DNA of 64,000 nt from JAPOUP01 sp965201085 (GCA_965201085.1 CBDAVS010000022.1:135346-199345), one strand, 5' to 3'. Counted from the first letter of the stretch, positions 1-9,796 are shown. Notes: generated by a model from the letters alone, not told the origin. Program-made: numbers and translations.

Positions 1-1676
1 CCAAGGTCAATCGAGGTTTCATCGACAAGCTGTAATGGACCAAGCGGAAAACCAAGGAGCCTGGCCGCGTTTTCGATCAAAGCCGGCGCCACACCCTCGG
101 CAATCATACGGATGCCCTCGTTGACATACGGGATGATGCAGCGGTTGGCGAAAAAGAACCGTGCGTCGTTGACCACGATCGGCGTCTTTCGGATTTGTCG
201 AACATAGTCCAGCGCCTTTGCGACCGCCCGGTCACCCGTCTCACGACCCTTGATGATTTCCACGAGCATCATCTTCTCAACCGGAGAGAAAAAATGAATG
301 CCGATGAACTGGTCCGGACGCACGCTGGTTCTAGCCAGATCGCTGATCGGAAGCGTGGAGGTGTTCGAGGCAAAAATGCAGGTCTCGCCAACAATGGCCT
401 CGGCCTCTTTTGTAATCCCGGCCTTCACTTCAGGATCTTCGAACACCGCTTCCACAACTAGGTCAGCCCCCGAAAGGGCATTGAGATCGGTCGTGGCGGC
501 GATGCGGTCCAGTACCTCGGCCTTCTGCGCTTCGGTCGAATTCCGGCCCTTGATGCCTTTGTCCATATAGGCTTCGGTTATGGCTTTGCCCCTGTCGGCG
601 GCTTCCTGCGACTGGTCGACCAAGACCACCTCGATCCCGGCCTGTGCGGAAACAAGCGCAATGCCTGCGCCCATCATTCCGGCTCCCAGAACCCCGAGCT
701 TTTTCACCCGTTGATCCGGTAAATCCGGACGGCGCGCGCCTTTTTCCAGCGCTTGTTTGTTTATGAATAGGGACCGTATCATCGCGCTGCTCGATTTATT
801 CATGAGCACGGACACGAATTGTCGGGCCTCGATCCTCAGTGCGGTGTCGAACGGCACCAAGGCTCCCTCGTAAATTGCGGCGAGCATGGCCTTGGCGGCG
901 GGATAAACTCCCTGTGTCCTGCCATGCACCATCGCCGTTACGCCTACAAATGTCATGAAACCCGCCGGATGGTATGGGGTGCCGCCCGGCATCCTGTACC
1001 CTTTCCTATCCCATGGTTTGATCAGCTGGTCTTCCGCTGCGCTCAGGATCCATTCACTTGCGGCCGCGACCGGATCCTCCACGACCTCATCGATCAACCC
1101 CATGCATTTTGCGGTCATTGGATCGCTTAGCTTGCCTTCCAGCAGAACTGGCGCAGAGGCCATGACACCGAGCTTGCGTACCACCCGGGTGGTACCGCCC
1201 GCGCCGGGGAACAGGCCCACCTGAATCTCCGGGAGACCGATTTTCGCCTTGGGGTTTTTGGCGCTGAAAATCCTATGACACGAAAGCGCGACCTCGTACC
1301 CGATCCCGAGAGCCGTTCCGGGAAGGGCCGCGGCGACCGGCTTGCCTCCTGTCATCGTTTTCGGGTCCATGCCGGCGCGCTCGATTTTTCGCAGAAGCGT
1401 GTGCATCCGCATAATGCCTTCGAAGAGCTCTTGGGCTGGCTGATCACCGGCATTGTCCCGCATATTCGCCAAAACATTCAGATCCATGCCAGCCGCGAAC
1501 GAGTCCTTTCCGCTGGTGATTACAACACCTTTGACGTCATTGTCGGCTAGCGCCGCATCGATGTGGTCGCCGAGCTGCTGGATACCGTTCTGTGACATGA
1601 CATTCATTGCCTTGCCGGTCACATCCCATGTGATCGTGCCAATGCCCGCATCGTTGACCGAATAGGTAAAATCCAT
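1..1676 (-). CDS. fadJ: FadJ-type multifunctional enoyl-CoA hydratase / 3-hydroxyacyl-CoA dehydrogenase (3' end outside window)
   Basis: Beta-oxidation enzyme that hydrates trans-2-enoyl-CoA and oxidises the 3-hydroxyacyl-CoA with NAD. About 558 residues are visible and the frame is open to the window edge; the family is normally about 700-735 residues, so the C-terminus lies outside. The N-terminal crotonase domain (about 1-190) has the two expected acidic residues, Glu128 in ALGIGYEVAL and Glu150 in GLPEIQVG. The NAD-binding Rossmann motif GAGMMGAG is at about 331-338. The catalytic His461 is in HFFSPVEKM. The ATG at 1676 has AAAGGT a few bases upstream. It is the last visible gene of a cluster read leftwards after the acyl-CoA dehydrogenase, GST and thiolase. 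fadB is an equally acceptable name. Confidence 0.93.
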   Translation of the reverse strand, partial: MDFTYSVNDAGIGTITWDVTGKAMNVMSQNGIQQLGDHIDAALADNDVKGVVITSGKDSFAAGMDLNVLANMRDNAGDQPAQELFEGIMRMHTLLRKIERAGMDPKTMTGGKPVAAALPGTALGIGYEVALSCHRIFSAKNPKAKIGLPEIQVGLFPGAGGTTRVVRKLGVMASAPVLLEGKLSDPMTAKCMGLIDEVVEDPVAAASEWILSAAEDQLIKPWDRKGYRMPGGTPYHPAGFMTFVGVTAMVHGRTQGVYPAAKAMLAAIYEGALVPFDTALRIEARQFVSVLMNKSSSAMIRSLFINKQALEKGARRPDLPDQRVKKLGVLGAGMMGAGIALVSAQAGIEVVLVDQSQEAADRGKAITEAYMDKGIKGRNSTEAQKAEVLDRIAATTDLNALSGADLVVEAVFEDPEVKAGITKEAEAIVGETCIFASNTSTLPISDLARTSVRPDQFIGIHFFSPVEKMMLVEIIKGRETGDRAVAKALDYVRQIRKTPIVVNDARFFFANRCIIPYVNEGIRMIAEGVAPALIENAARLLGFPLGPLQLVDETSIDL

Positions 1677-1888
1677 TGTGCTAACCTTTCAGGTTCATAG
1701 CCTCGCATTCACTGCGGACACTTGACACCGGGCGCTCCGGGACGCCGTTAGTCGCTCCCAACCATCGATCGATGGAACGGTCAGTCGACCTAAACCGTGC
1801 GCCACATCAAATCCTTGCTACCGTTTCCGGCCACCGGGTGTTGGCTTCTATGTTGGAAACAAAGGTTCCATCCCGCCGTTTTCATGCA

Positions 1889-3109
1889 TCACACCCGCTC
1901 GATCACCGTCGCTGCGCCCATCCCGGAACCGATGCATAGAGTCGCAAGTCCCAACTCCCTGTCCGCGCGTTCAAGCTCATCGAGCAAAATCCCAAGGATT
2001 ACCGCTCCGGTCGCTCCCAGCGGATGGCCCATGGCGATCGAGCCGCCATTCACGTTCACCACATTCGGATCGACATCGAATGCCTGCATGAAGCGCAGCA
2101 CGACGGAAGCGAACGCTTCGTTGACCTCGAAGAGATCGATGTCTTCGGTCTTCAACCCGTTTTCCGCGAGAACCTTCCGGGTCGCAGGCACCGGGCCTGT
2201 CAGCATGATCGTCGGGTCGGTGCCGACCTTGGCGGTTCCCCTGATTCTTGCGCGTGGCTTCAGACCGTTCCGTTTCCCATAGGTTTCGCTGCCGACCAAA
2301 ACGGCGGCGGCGCCATCGACGATCCCGCTGGAGTTTCCAGCGTGATGTATGTGTTCGATGCGCTCCAGATGGGGATATTTCATCAGGGCGATCCTGTCGA
2401 AACCGGGCATGGTTTCACCCAGATCCTTGAAGCTGGGTTTCAGCGCTCCCAGTGTCTGCATGTCGGATTCCGGTCGCATATATTCGTCGTGATCAAGTAT
2501 CGGAAGTCCGTTGATATCCTTGATTTCGACAATGGAGTTTTTGAACCTGCCCTCGTCCCAAGCGGTTTTGGCGCGTTTCTGGCTACGGACCGCCAATTCG
2601 TCGGCTTCGTCTCGACTAAACCCGAATTCGGTTGCGATGATGTCGGAACTGATGCCCTGCGGTACGAAGTATGAGTTCATCGCTATAGTTGGATCGGCTG
2701 CGATGGCTGCGCCGTCACTACCCATCGGAACCCGCCCCATCATTTCGACGCCCCCGGCGATGTAGGCTTCACCCGCGCCGCCGCGCACTTGATTCGCTGC
2801 CATATTCACGGCCTCCAGGCCGGAAGCACAGAAACGGTTGATTGAAACGCCTGGAATCGACTCGTCAAGTTCCGAGGCAAGCACCGCCGTTCGAGCAAGA
2901 CAACCGCCTTGTTCACCCACCTGTGTAACATTACCCCAGATTACGTCCTCGACCGAATGTCCGCCAAGATCGTTGCGCGCTTTCAAGGCGTTGAGCATAT
3001 CCGCCGAGAGTTTCGCAGCCGAGACTTCATGCAGCGAGCCATCCTTGCGGCCTTTTCCGCGCGGTGACCGAACGGCATCATAGATATAGGCATCCACCAT
3101 CTGATCCAT
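1889..3109 (-). CDS. fadA: acetyl-CoA C-acyltransferase (thiolase)
   Basis: 406-residue thiolase that cleaves 3-ketoacyl-CoA to acetyl-CoA and a shortened acyl-CoA. Visible family marks are the nucleophilic Cys94 in NRFCASGLEA, NEAFA near residue 329, GHPLGATGA near 358, and the C-terminal CIGSGMGAA with the second catalytic Cys. Length is normal for the family. It lies between the GST gene (7-bp gap) and fadJ (about 212 bp), all on the minus strand, so it probably supplies the last step for the adjacent multifunctional enzyme. A biosynthetic acetyl-CoA acetyltransferase is possible, but the neighbours favour fatty-acid degradation. Confidence 0.93.
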   Translation of the reverse strand: MDQMVDAYIYDAVRSPRGKGRKDGSLHEVSAAKLSADMLNALKARNDLGGHSVEDVIWGNVTQVGEQGGCLARTAVLASELDESIPGVSINRFCASGLEAVNMAANQVRGGAGEAYIAGGVEMMGRVPMGSDGAAIAADPTIAMNSYFVPQGISSDIIATEFGFSRDEADELAVRSQKRAKTAWDEGRFKNSIVEIKDINGLPILDHDEYMRPESDMQTLGALKPSFKDLGETMPGFDRIALMKYPHLERIEHIHHAGNSSGIVDGAAAVLVGSETYGKRNGLKPRARIRGTAKVGTDPTIMLTGPVPATRKVLAENGLKTEDIDLFEVNEAFASVVLRFMQAFDVDPNVVNVNGGSIAMGHPLGATGAVILGILLDELERADRELGLATLCIGSGMGAATVIERV

Positions 3110-3116
3110 CCTTGCC

Positions 3117-3752
3117 CTAGGCCCGATCCGAGGGATTTCCGGGCATCAGATCATAGGGGTGCTTCCAGCCCGGCAATTCGCTGATGCGCTTCAACCATGC
3201 ATCGATGCCGGGCCATTCGGAGCGGTTGAAACCGAAGGGTTCAGTATAGTAGAGGTACCCACAGCAGGAAAGGTCGGCATTCGTGATGCCGTCGCCCACA
3301 ATCCAGTCCCTGTCTCGTAAATGCGAATCGAGCATTTGATAGGTCGGCTTTTGCAGATCCAACATGAAGGAAATGACTTCGTCCGGCCTAGGTTGATCTC
3401 CCATGAAATTCATCAGGCGACGGACGATACCGATCCGGCTGGACATCTTGTGATTGTCCCAGAGCACCCATCGGAGCACTTCGTACCGTTCCTCCTCTTT
3501 GCCACCGAACATACCGGTCTTGTCCGTGATGTATTGCTGGATCACACCGGACTGGCCTAGTTTCACATCACCGTCTATCAGCGCCGGAACCTCGCCGGTT
3601 TCGTTGACGTTTTCTCGGTAGGTCTGTGTTCTCGCTTCACCATTGAAGAAATCGACGTATTTCGGTTCCCAGTCCAGTCCGGCAAACTGCAGTGCCAGCG
3701 CCGCTTTGTAGGCATTGCCGGATTCGCCGAAGCAATAAAGTTCTACTGCCAT
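3117..3752 (-). CDS. glutathione S-transferase family protein
   Basis: 211-residue protein with the GST layout: an N-terminal thioredoxin-like domain (about 1-80, with the typical ALIDGDVKLGQSGVIQQYI segment) and an all-helical C-terminal domain. Its substrate cannot be read from sequence. It sits between the thiolase and acyl-CoA dehydrogenase genes on the same strand, 7 bp before the thiolase, so it is probably co-transcribed with beta-oxidation genes and may handle reactive acyl or aldehyde by-products (inference). No catalytic residue is asserted. Confidence 0.88.
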   Translation of the reverse strand: MAVELYCFGESGNAYKAALALQFAGLDWEPKYVDFFNGEARTQTYRENVNETGEVPALIDGDVKLGQSGVIQQYITDKTGMFGGKEEERYEVLRWVLWDNHKMSSRIGIVRRLMNFMGDQPRPDEVISFMLDLQKPTYQMLDSHLRDRDWIVGDGITNADLSCCGYLYYTEPFGFNRSEWPGIDAWLKRISELPGWKHPYDLMPGNPSDRA

Positions 3753-4091
3753 AATAAAAATCTCCGGGATTGCGCCTTTTGGGCGACTTGCAGGTGACTT
3801 CAGCTATTCCCGCATTCGTGGGGTCTCGCCGGGGAAAATGCAAGCAGGTCGGGATAACTGGATAACTCTTCCCATCACACTCTTGAGTTGAATTTGAGAG
3901 GTGTTGGTGCAGGAGACACCGTTATGATTTTGGGGGGTGGCCTCGATCTTTCGCGTCACGATGATGATCCATGGCGGTCCGAGCATCGGCGACCTCGCTA
4001 GTTTTCTGTTTATCGACGCTATTCAGTTTCAGACTTAATACTGCACCTCCTGTTTCACCTCTGAACGGTATGGATAGTGGTCCGAAGGGGT
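3753..4091. other. intergenic, no gene seen
   Basis: About 340 bp between the GST gene and the acyl-CoA dehydrogenase. Only short frames in conflicting directions occur, none with a recognisable domain or good ribosome binding site. Confidence 0.5.
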
Positions 4092-5258
4092 TCAGCTTTT
4101 GGTGTTTGCAAAGCTCCTCGAGATCAGTTCCTTCATTATTTCGTTGGTTCCGCCGTAGATACGTTGCACCCTTGCATCCGCCCACATTTCCGCCACTGCA
4201 TATTCCTGCATGAATCCATAACCTCCATGCAGCTGCACGCATTCGTCCAGCACTTCGCCCTGGGTGTCCGTAAGCCAGTATTTTGCCATAGCTGCCTTTT
4301 CAACAGTTAGGCGGCCCTGAAGGTGTTCGGTGATGCATTGATCCAGAAAGGCTCGCGCAACGGTTGTTTTGGTGAGGCATTCGGCCAGTTTGAAACGCGT
4401 ATTCTGAAACTGCATTATCGGCCCGCCAAACGCCTCGCGCTCCTGCGCATAGGCGATCGTGCGTTTCACAGCGCCTTCCATCGCTCCAACGGCGCCGCAG
4501 CCGATGATCAGCCGTTCCTGCGGGAGTTGCTGCATCATTTGGTAGAATCCGTGACCCTCTTCCACGCCAAGAAGGTTTTCGGGAGGAATTTCGACATTCT
4601 CGAAAAACAGCTCGGATGTGTCCGCTGCATGGCAGCCAACCTTGTCGAGGTTGCGTCCGCGGTTGAATCCTTCAGCACCTTCCGTTTCCACGACTACAAG
4701 TGATATTCCGTGCGCTTTCCCACCTGGGTCGGTTTTTGCCGCGACCACAATCAGGTTTGCGTGTTGACCGTTGGTAATGAACGTCTTCTGTCCGTTCAGC
4801 CTATAGGCGTTTCCGTCCCGGACGGCTTTGGTCCTGATGCTCTGAAGATCCGACCCGCCGGAAGGCTCCGTCATCGCCAAAGCGCCGACGAGCTCACCCG
4901 TCGCCATTCCAGGTAGCCAGCGCTTCTTCTGTTCCTCGGTTCCATAAGCGAGAATGTAGTGCGCCACTATTCCTGAATGGATGCCGTTTCCCCAAGAAGC
5001 GAGATTGGCGCGTCCACCCTCGATGAGGATGACCGCCTCATGACCGAAATCACCGCCCGAGCCGCCGTATTCCTCCGGAACGCTCGGGCAAAGCAGGCCC
5101 AATCCACCCGCCTGTTGCCATACCGAGCGGTCCATCTCACCCTGTTTGCGCCAGCGGTCGTAATGCTGGGTCCATTCAGCCTCGATGAAACGCCGACTTA
5201 GTTCGGCCAGCATCCTATGTTCATCCGTCATCCAATTCGAAGCGGGCATGTCGAACAT
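4092..5258 (-). CDS. acyl-CoA dehydrogenase
   Basis: 388-residue flavoprotein catalysing the first alpha,beta-dehydrogenation of acyl-CoA in beta-oxidation; electrons pass to ETF. The FAD/substrate motif MTEPSGGSD is at 129-137, and the predicted catalytic base is Glu373 in IYGGTNEIM. The LHGGYGFM signature is at about 343-350. Length is typical and no defect is seen. It is the most upstream gene of the minus-strand cluster, but the 340-bp gap to the GST gene means it could have its own transcript. Chain-length preference cannot be told from sequence alone. Confidence 0.93.
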   Translation of the reverse strand: MFDMPASNWMTDEHRMLAELSRRFIEAEWTQHYDRWRKQGEMDRSVWQQAGGLGLLCPSVPEEYGGSGGDFGHEAVILIEGGRANLASWGNGIHSGIVAHYILAYGTEEQKKRWLPGMATGELVGALAMTEPSGGSDLQSIRTKAVRDGNAYRLNGQKTFITNGQHANLIVVAAKTDPGGKAHGISLVVVETEGAEGFNRGRNLDKVGCHAADTSELFFENVEIPPENLLGVEEGHGFYQMMQQLPQERLIIGCGAVGAMEGAVKRTIAYAQEREAFGGPIMQFQNTRFKLAECLTKTTVARAFLDQCITEHLQGRLTVEKAAMAKYWLTDTQGEVLDECVQLHGGYGFMQEYAVAEMWADARVQRIYGGTNEIMKELISRSFANTKS

Positions 5259-5708
5259 TTTGGCTCCCCATCATTGCCGAAGGTGTCTGTCTGAAGTTTC
5301 CATTGACCCGAGCAATAGTCGGGCGTCATTCAGTGTTAGCCGGATCGACCCCTTGTGGGAAGGAAGACGCGCTCTTGGTAAGCAGATTCTGGTTACCGCG
5401 TCGTGAAGGTGGTGGATTTCCCGCAGGTTGCGGCCAAATTCAGGATCGATGGAAGTGAGTTTGACAACCTTGGTTCACCTGCTCTTGAAATGGCGCTGTC
5501 AGTCACGAGCGCAATCCTTTCCCACACGTAATGTCAGATTATTGGCTGAATGGCCAATACTCAACCAAGAATACTCAACCAAGGCCAAGCGCCTGACAAT
5601 ATCGACTACCCTTAACGACATCTCCGCACCGCATGCATCCGTGAGCCTTATCGGTTTGCCTGGTAGGAAGTTCACAGGTTGCTGCCGCCCTTCTTCGATG
5701 GCGATATT
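5259..5708. other. intergenic, no gene seen
   Basis: 450 bp between the acyl-CoA dehydrogenase start and the first ISNCY end. A 112-codon minus-strand frame (5499-5837) begins inside IS sequence and has no recognisable domain. The promoter for the acyl-CoA dehydrogenase should lie at the left side. Confidence 0.45.
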
Positions 5709-5799
5709 AGTGTCTGCCAGAAAACCCCGTGTTTTTCCGGAGATCGAGCCGAATCCGGTGGATTCCGGCTTCACGGGACCGTGGCCGGGCCCTCGGGGC

Positions 5800-7915
5800 C
5801 TGTCACTAACACATACCTGACCAGTGATCGGATCCATACGAATCGAGGACCATGTATATCGGTCTCAGACAGATTTCCCCCGCCACGGTCGGGTGGCTCG
5901 GGAACGGATGCCTCCGTGGCGGCGTCACGCGTTCGGGCCTCGCCCGCGGGCTGGGCGGTCGGGAGGGTTGGCTGACCCACGACGGAAGGCCGTCGACGGT
6001 CACCGGGACGCGGGTCCTTCCCCTGCCCGCGGAGGAGCCCGGCCTGACGCTGCCGGAGGCCCCGCCGCGCCTGCGGGTCGATGATGGAGAGGCGCCATCC
6101 GGAGGGGTGGCGGCGGGCTCCGGGAGGGTGGCTGCGGTACTGGATCGTGAGCGGCGCGCACGGGCGGCCCGGCGGTCGGGGCTTCGTTCCGGCGAGCCGC
6201 CGGCCGGGGCCCCGGGACGGTGCCATCGGCCGGTCGGCCCGGGCGCGGACCGCGGACATGGGTCCCGTCCCTGACAGCCACCGCTTCCTGATCAGGCAGT
6301 CGGTGAGGGTCCACGGCCTCGCCTCCCCGGCGCTGCGGCTGGCGGCGGAGCGCGTGGCGGACGGCTGGCGGGCCCTCTACGGGGTCCGCCCCGTTCCCGC
6401 CTACACGCCCGTGGGTCCGGACCATGCCGGGACGGGTTACCGGGCGGCGGGCCGGGAGCGGTGTCCCGGCCTGACCTCCGGGCGGCGTCCGGGCCTCCGT
6501 CGCGGCGTGTGGACGCCGCCGCCGCCGCCCGGCTGGCGGGAGGTTCTCCGGGCGGAGCCGGAGCGCGGGCCCGGGCATACCGGACCGCCGCACCGCGGGG
6601 GCGACCGGGCGGAGCGGGAATACGCGCGGAGCGGCCATCCGGACGGCCGGGTCCGCCGCCGGATCGCCGCGATGGGGGCGGCCTGGACCCGCAGGCCCGG
6701 GGCACCGGTGCCGGAACCGTTCCCGGGTAGGGCGGACCGGGAGGCGGCCTACAGGCCGCTCCCGAACGCCGGGGTGACCATGGACGACATACCCGAACCC
6801 CACCTGGAGGCGACGGTGGAGCGCCGCCGCCTGGAGCCGGTGATCCTGGCTGTCCGGGACACGACGACGCTGAACTGCGGCACCCTGGCGGCGACGTCCG
6901 GGCTGGACGGGCCCGGCGCCGACTTCCGGCGGCGGCCGGACGGGGACAGCGCTCGCTGGACCGACGGGCCGCGGCGGGCCGGAGAGCCCGCCTGCCCGGA
7001 CGCGAAGGTCGTGAGCGTCCGTGACCGCGAAGGCGACCTGCGGGCCCTTCTCTCCGGAGCGGACGGGACCGGTGCCGCGCCGCCGGTGCGGGCCGGCCGC
7101 CCGGCGAAGCGGCGCGTGGCCCTGCCCGACGGCGACGAAAGGTGCCTGTGGGAGCATGTCGCGAAGCCGGAGCCGGTCGGCCACCGCAGGATCACCGTTC
7201 CCGGACGCGGCGGGCCGAACGCCCGCAGGGCGCGCGTCGCCACGCTGACGCCGCGCTGCGCTGGACCGGACATCGCCGCACCGGGGGACGCCGCCGACCG
7301 GCGCCCGCTGCCCGTGAAGGTGGTCTCCGCCATCGGGGAGAACCCGCCGGGGAACGTCGTGCGGAAGGGAGAGGCGCCGCACTGGATGCTCCTGTCCAGC
7401 GGGGGCGGCGACGGCATGCGGACGGTGGAGACCGCCCTGCGGCGCTACGGGCCGCGCCGGCGCATCGGGGAATGCTTCAGGGCCCTGAGGACGGGGACGG
7501 GGATAAGGGACCGCAGGCCCGACGCCGCCGGTGATCTGCGCGGATGCCTCGCCTTCGACGCGATGGCCGCGTTCCGGGTCCGGGACCTCCAGCTTCCGGC
7601 GCGGGAGAGCCCCGACAGCCCGGCGGAGCGGCACGTAAGCCCGGAAAGCGGCGGGGCGGTGGTCATCCACGCCGCGTACGGGCGCGTCATCGGCCAGAGG
7701 GCGCCGCCGGAGCCGGACATGACCGTGGCGCGCCACCTCGCGCCCGTCGCCGGCCTCGCCGGGTTCCGCCCGACGAAGCGCCGGCCCCTGCCCGGAACCC
7801 GGAAGCCATGGCAGGGCCTGCGCATCCTCAACGTCGCGGAAACCCATGCCAGGGCCATACGGGCCCGGACGGAGCGGAGAAGGGAATGAGCCGGTCAGGT
7901 ATGTGGTAGTGACAG
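5800..7915 (+). mobile_element. IS4-family Tn5-like element with DruA-domain transposase (copy 1)
   Basis: About 2.1 kb, bounded by matching inverted ends of the form CTGTCACTANCACATACCTG. It encodes one broken transposase on the plus strand. It is inserted in ISNCY right-end sequence. A second copy with the same ends is at 15044-17866 and a 3' fragment at 8081-8293. A 9-bp target duplication is expected for this family; the flanks here are similar (CCTCGGGG and CCCGGGG) but not identical. Confidence 0.8.
5852..7889 (+). pseudogene. Tn5-like (IS4 family) transposase with N-terminal DruA/DUF4338-like region, frameshifted
   Basis: The N-terminal part reads from ATG 5852. A 2-nt difference near 6062 relative to the copy at 15096 moves the frame to the long 602-codon frame that ends at 7889. 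The segment PDSHRFLIR to AGTGYRAAGRER (about residues 63-128 of the long frame) resembles DUF4338/DruA. The C-terminal part is Tn5-like: AVRDTTTLN and VSVRDREGDL carry the two Asp residues, and RRIGECFRALRTG carries the Glu. All three DDE positions are present, but the frameshift between the N-terminal region and the rest should inactivate it. The domain calls are by eye. Confidence 0.7.
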
Positions 7916-8080
7916 GCCCGGGGTGCCGCCCGGGGCTTCGACGGGATGGTCGGTGGCGGGAACATGTGGTGAACATCCGGGCCTCCGCCGGCCCGCGGGC
8001 ACGCCGGTCCGGGCCCCGCAGCGGCAAGACCTTCCATGGGCCGGTTCACCGGTGGACGCCCCGGTCAGGCGGCGGCGGGG

Positions 8081-8293
8081 AGAGCGGCGGGGCCGTGGTG
8101 ACACAAGCCGCCTGCGGGCGCGTCACCGAACCGGGGGCGCCACCGGAGCCGGGGACCCGGAAACCCTGGCGGGGACCGCGCATCCTCAACGTGGCGGAGA
8201 CCCACGCGAGGGCGATGCGCGCCCGGACGGGGCGGAAACCGGAATACGGGTGAAGGAGCGGGAATGGACCGGTCAGGTAGGCGGTAGTGACAG
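8081..8293 (+). mobile_element. 3' fragment of a Tn5-like element
   Basis: Encodes the last ~60 residues of a transposase closely related to the one ending at 7889 (shared TRKPW..RILNVAETHARA). It ends with the same terminal repeat, read as GGTCAGGTAGGCGGTAGTGA. The 5' part is missing at the junction with ISNCY right-end sequence. It is dead. Confidence 0.75.
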
Positions 8294-8461
8294 GCCTGCG
8301 GGCCGGCGGAAGCTTCGATGTATATCACATGTTCCTGCCTCCGGCCGTCCCGCCGAAGCCCTCGGCGGTGCTCCGACGGGTCCGGCCACGGTCCCGTGAA
8401 TCCGGAATCCACCGGATTCGGCTCGATCTCCGGAAAAAACACGGGGTTTTCTGTCGGACAC
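8294..8461 (+). repeat. ISNCY right-end sequence (outward copy)
   Basis: 168 bp matching the ISNCY right terminus, ending in the complement of the AGTGTCCGACAGAAAACC tip with the last base altered. With the oppositely oriented end at 5709 it brackets the whole 2.75-kb composite in inverted orientation. Confidence 0.7.
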
Positions 8462-8610
8462 AAGTTAGGGAACAAGTGATTACACCTTACGCGCATCAGG
8501 TTGGGTCAATCACCGCCGGGAAACCAATCCTCGACAAGGTGTTCGAGTGCGGACCATCGGCAACCGCCACCAAAAATCGAGGCGAAGGTTAACCCGTGAC
8601 CCGATGCGGG

Positions 8611-9759
8611 TTAATTCAGGAATCCGGGTACCAGAAAAAAGAAGCCGTAGGCAGCGATCAATGCCGGGACCGCCGAATACGCCGTGGCCATGACCGCGGC
8701 GCGAGGGGAAAGCGCGATAGCGGGAAACAAGGCATCGCCGTCATTCGAAATCGCGTTGCCCAGCAACGCGGCGAAAGGAATGATGCCATTGATATATAGG
8801 GTTGTAACCAGAACCTGCGGCCCGCATCCGGGAACAAAGCCTATGATGATCGCAACGAGCGGCAGCAAAGGTGCGACGCTCTGAAACCAGGCCTGCAGGT
8901 TGAACCCAGCGAAAGCGGTCAGATAGTCATATGCAAGATAAGCACCGATCACCCAGACCGAGATGAAGCTCGTCTCTTCCGCCGTTCGGGTCAATGGCGA
9001 GTCCCTGCGATTGGACATCGCCTGAAGGGGTGAGGTGGCCCAGATAAACAGACCAAGGAACGAGCCTGAGAGCGCCAACCACAGAACCGGTATGCCAAAA
9101 ACTTCGGCGACCTCGAACTGAACTAGTTGGGCCACGCCCAGACCAAGGCTAGGTAGCGCGACCAACGTGTAGGCAAGATCCTGCGGTCGTGTACGTCCGA
9201 TCCACGGAGAGGTCTCAGCTGTACCGCTGGGAGTTCCGCGCAATTCCACCCCGTTGAATCGGTCCACGAGCCATCCGGACAGGATTCCCACCGTAACACT
9301 CAGCGGCAGAACGACGGCGGCTGCATCGGGACGGGTAGCGATCAACAGGAACGCTGCATCACCCATGGTCGCGGTCAGGGTTGCGACGACCGCGCCGAAA
9401 CTCACGTTGCCGCTGGCATAGGCGGCGACGACGACCACCGCGCCACCGCAGCCGGGTGTTGCGCCCAGCAATGCTGCGAAAGGAACCTGCCAGCCGCGCG
9501 AATTCAATAGAACCTTGCCAATATCAAACCGAAACACCCGTTCCGCACCATAGAACAGGAGGAGCGTGGCGGTTACGAATGCGCTTACTTGAATATAGGC
9601 ATCGGATATCAAATCCCGTGTCAACTGTCCGAGCTCGCCGGGGGCTAGGGCAAGAACGGCCAATAGCAGCGCTATCGTTAGACGCCGAATACGAAACGGA
9701 CCCATTCGGTTCCGCACAAGAACACGCTCCGGTGTCGATAAATTCGAGATAATGGTCAC
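8611..9759 (-). CDS. putative manganese transporter (ArsP_2/DUF2899-like membrane protein)
   Basis: 382-residue polytopic inner-membrane protein with about ten hydrophobic segments. Two copies of a PGCG motif (GATPGCGGA near residue 100 and GFVPGCGPQ near residue 309) are arranged as in duplicated transport families. The closest family I recognise is the putative manganese transporter group. A Mur/Fur-type box lies 15-37 bp upstream of the start, which supports a metal-transport role controlled by manganese or iron status. It stands alone and is divergent from the thioesterase operon. Substrate and direction of transport are inferred, not shown. Confidence 0.75.
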   Translation of the reverse strand: MTIISNLSTPERVLVRNRMGPFRIRRLTIALLLAVLALAPGELGQLTRDLISDAYIQVSAFVTATLLLFYGAERVFRFDIGKVLLNSRGWQVPFAALLGATPGCGGAVVVVAAYASGNVSFGAVVATLTATMGDAAFLLIATRPDAAAVVLPLSVTVGILSGWLVDRFNGVELRGTPSGTAETSPWIGRTRPQDLAYTLVALPSLGLGVAQLVQFEVAEVFGIPVLWLALSGSFLGLFIWATSPLQAMSNRRDSPLTRTAEETSFISVWVIGAYLAYDYLTAFAGFNLQAWFQSVAPLLPLVAIIIGFVPGCGPQVLVTTLYINGIIPFAALLGNAISNDGDALFPAIALSPRAAVMATAYSAVPALIAAYGFFFLVPGFLN

Positions 9760-9773
9760 TGAGCCACCTGCGA

Positions 9774-9796
9774 TTGCGAATCATTCTCAATTGCAA
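9774..9796 (-). promoter_or_regulatory. Mur/Fur-type operator
   Basis: 23-bp near-palindrome beginning TTGCGAATC and ending CAATTGCAA, just upstream of the manganese transporter start and in the shared region with the divergent thioesterase gene. It fits the alphaproteobacterial Mur box pattern (TTGCAAAT-N-ATT-type inverted repeat). Binding would be expected to repress the transporter when metal is replete. Confidence 0.72.

Larger units (their letters stand above)
5709..8080 (-). mobile_element. ISNCY right-end remnant, split by a Tn5-like element
   Basis: Starts with the terminal motif AGTGTCTGCCAGAAAACC and continues for 91 bp. It is interrupted by the Tn5-like element at 5800-7915 and resumes at 7916-8080, ending near the position of the ISNCY transposase stop codon. 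It matches the right-end 230 bp of the ISNCY copy at 12454. No transposase coding sequence remains. Confidence 0.75.

Noticed and set aside
5499..5837. 112-codon minus ORF after the acyl-CoA dehydrogenase
   Set aside because: Its start lies inside Tn5-like and ISNCY terminal sequence and the remainder has no family.
6000..8027. 675-codon minus-strand ORF
   Set aside because: Antisense shadow of the Tn5-like transposase. GC-rich sequence with few A/T-rich codons leaves both strands open; composition is Pro/Arg/Gly-rich with no domain.
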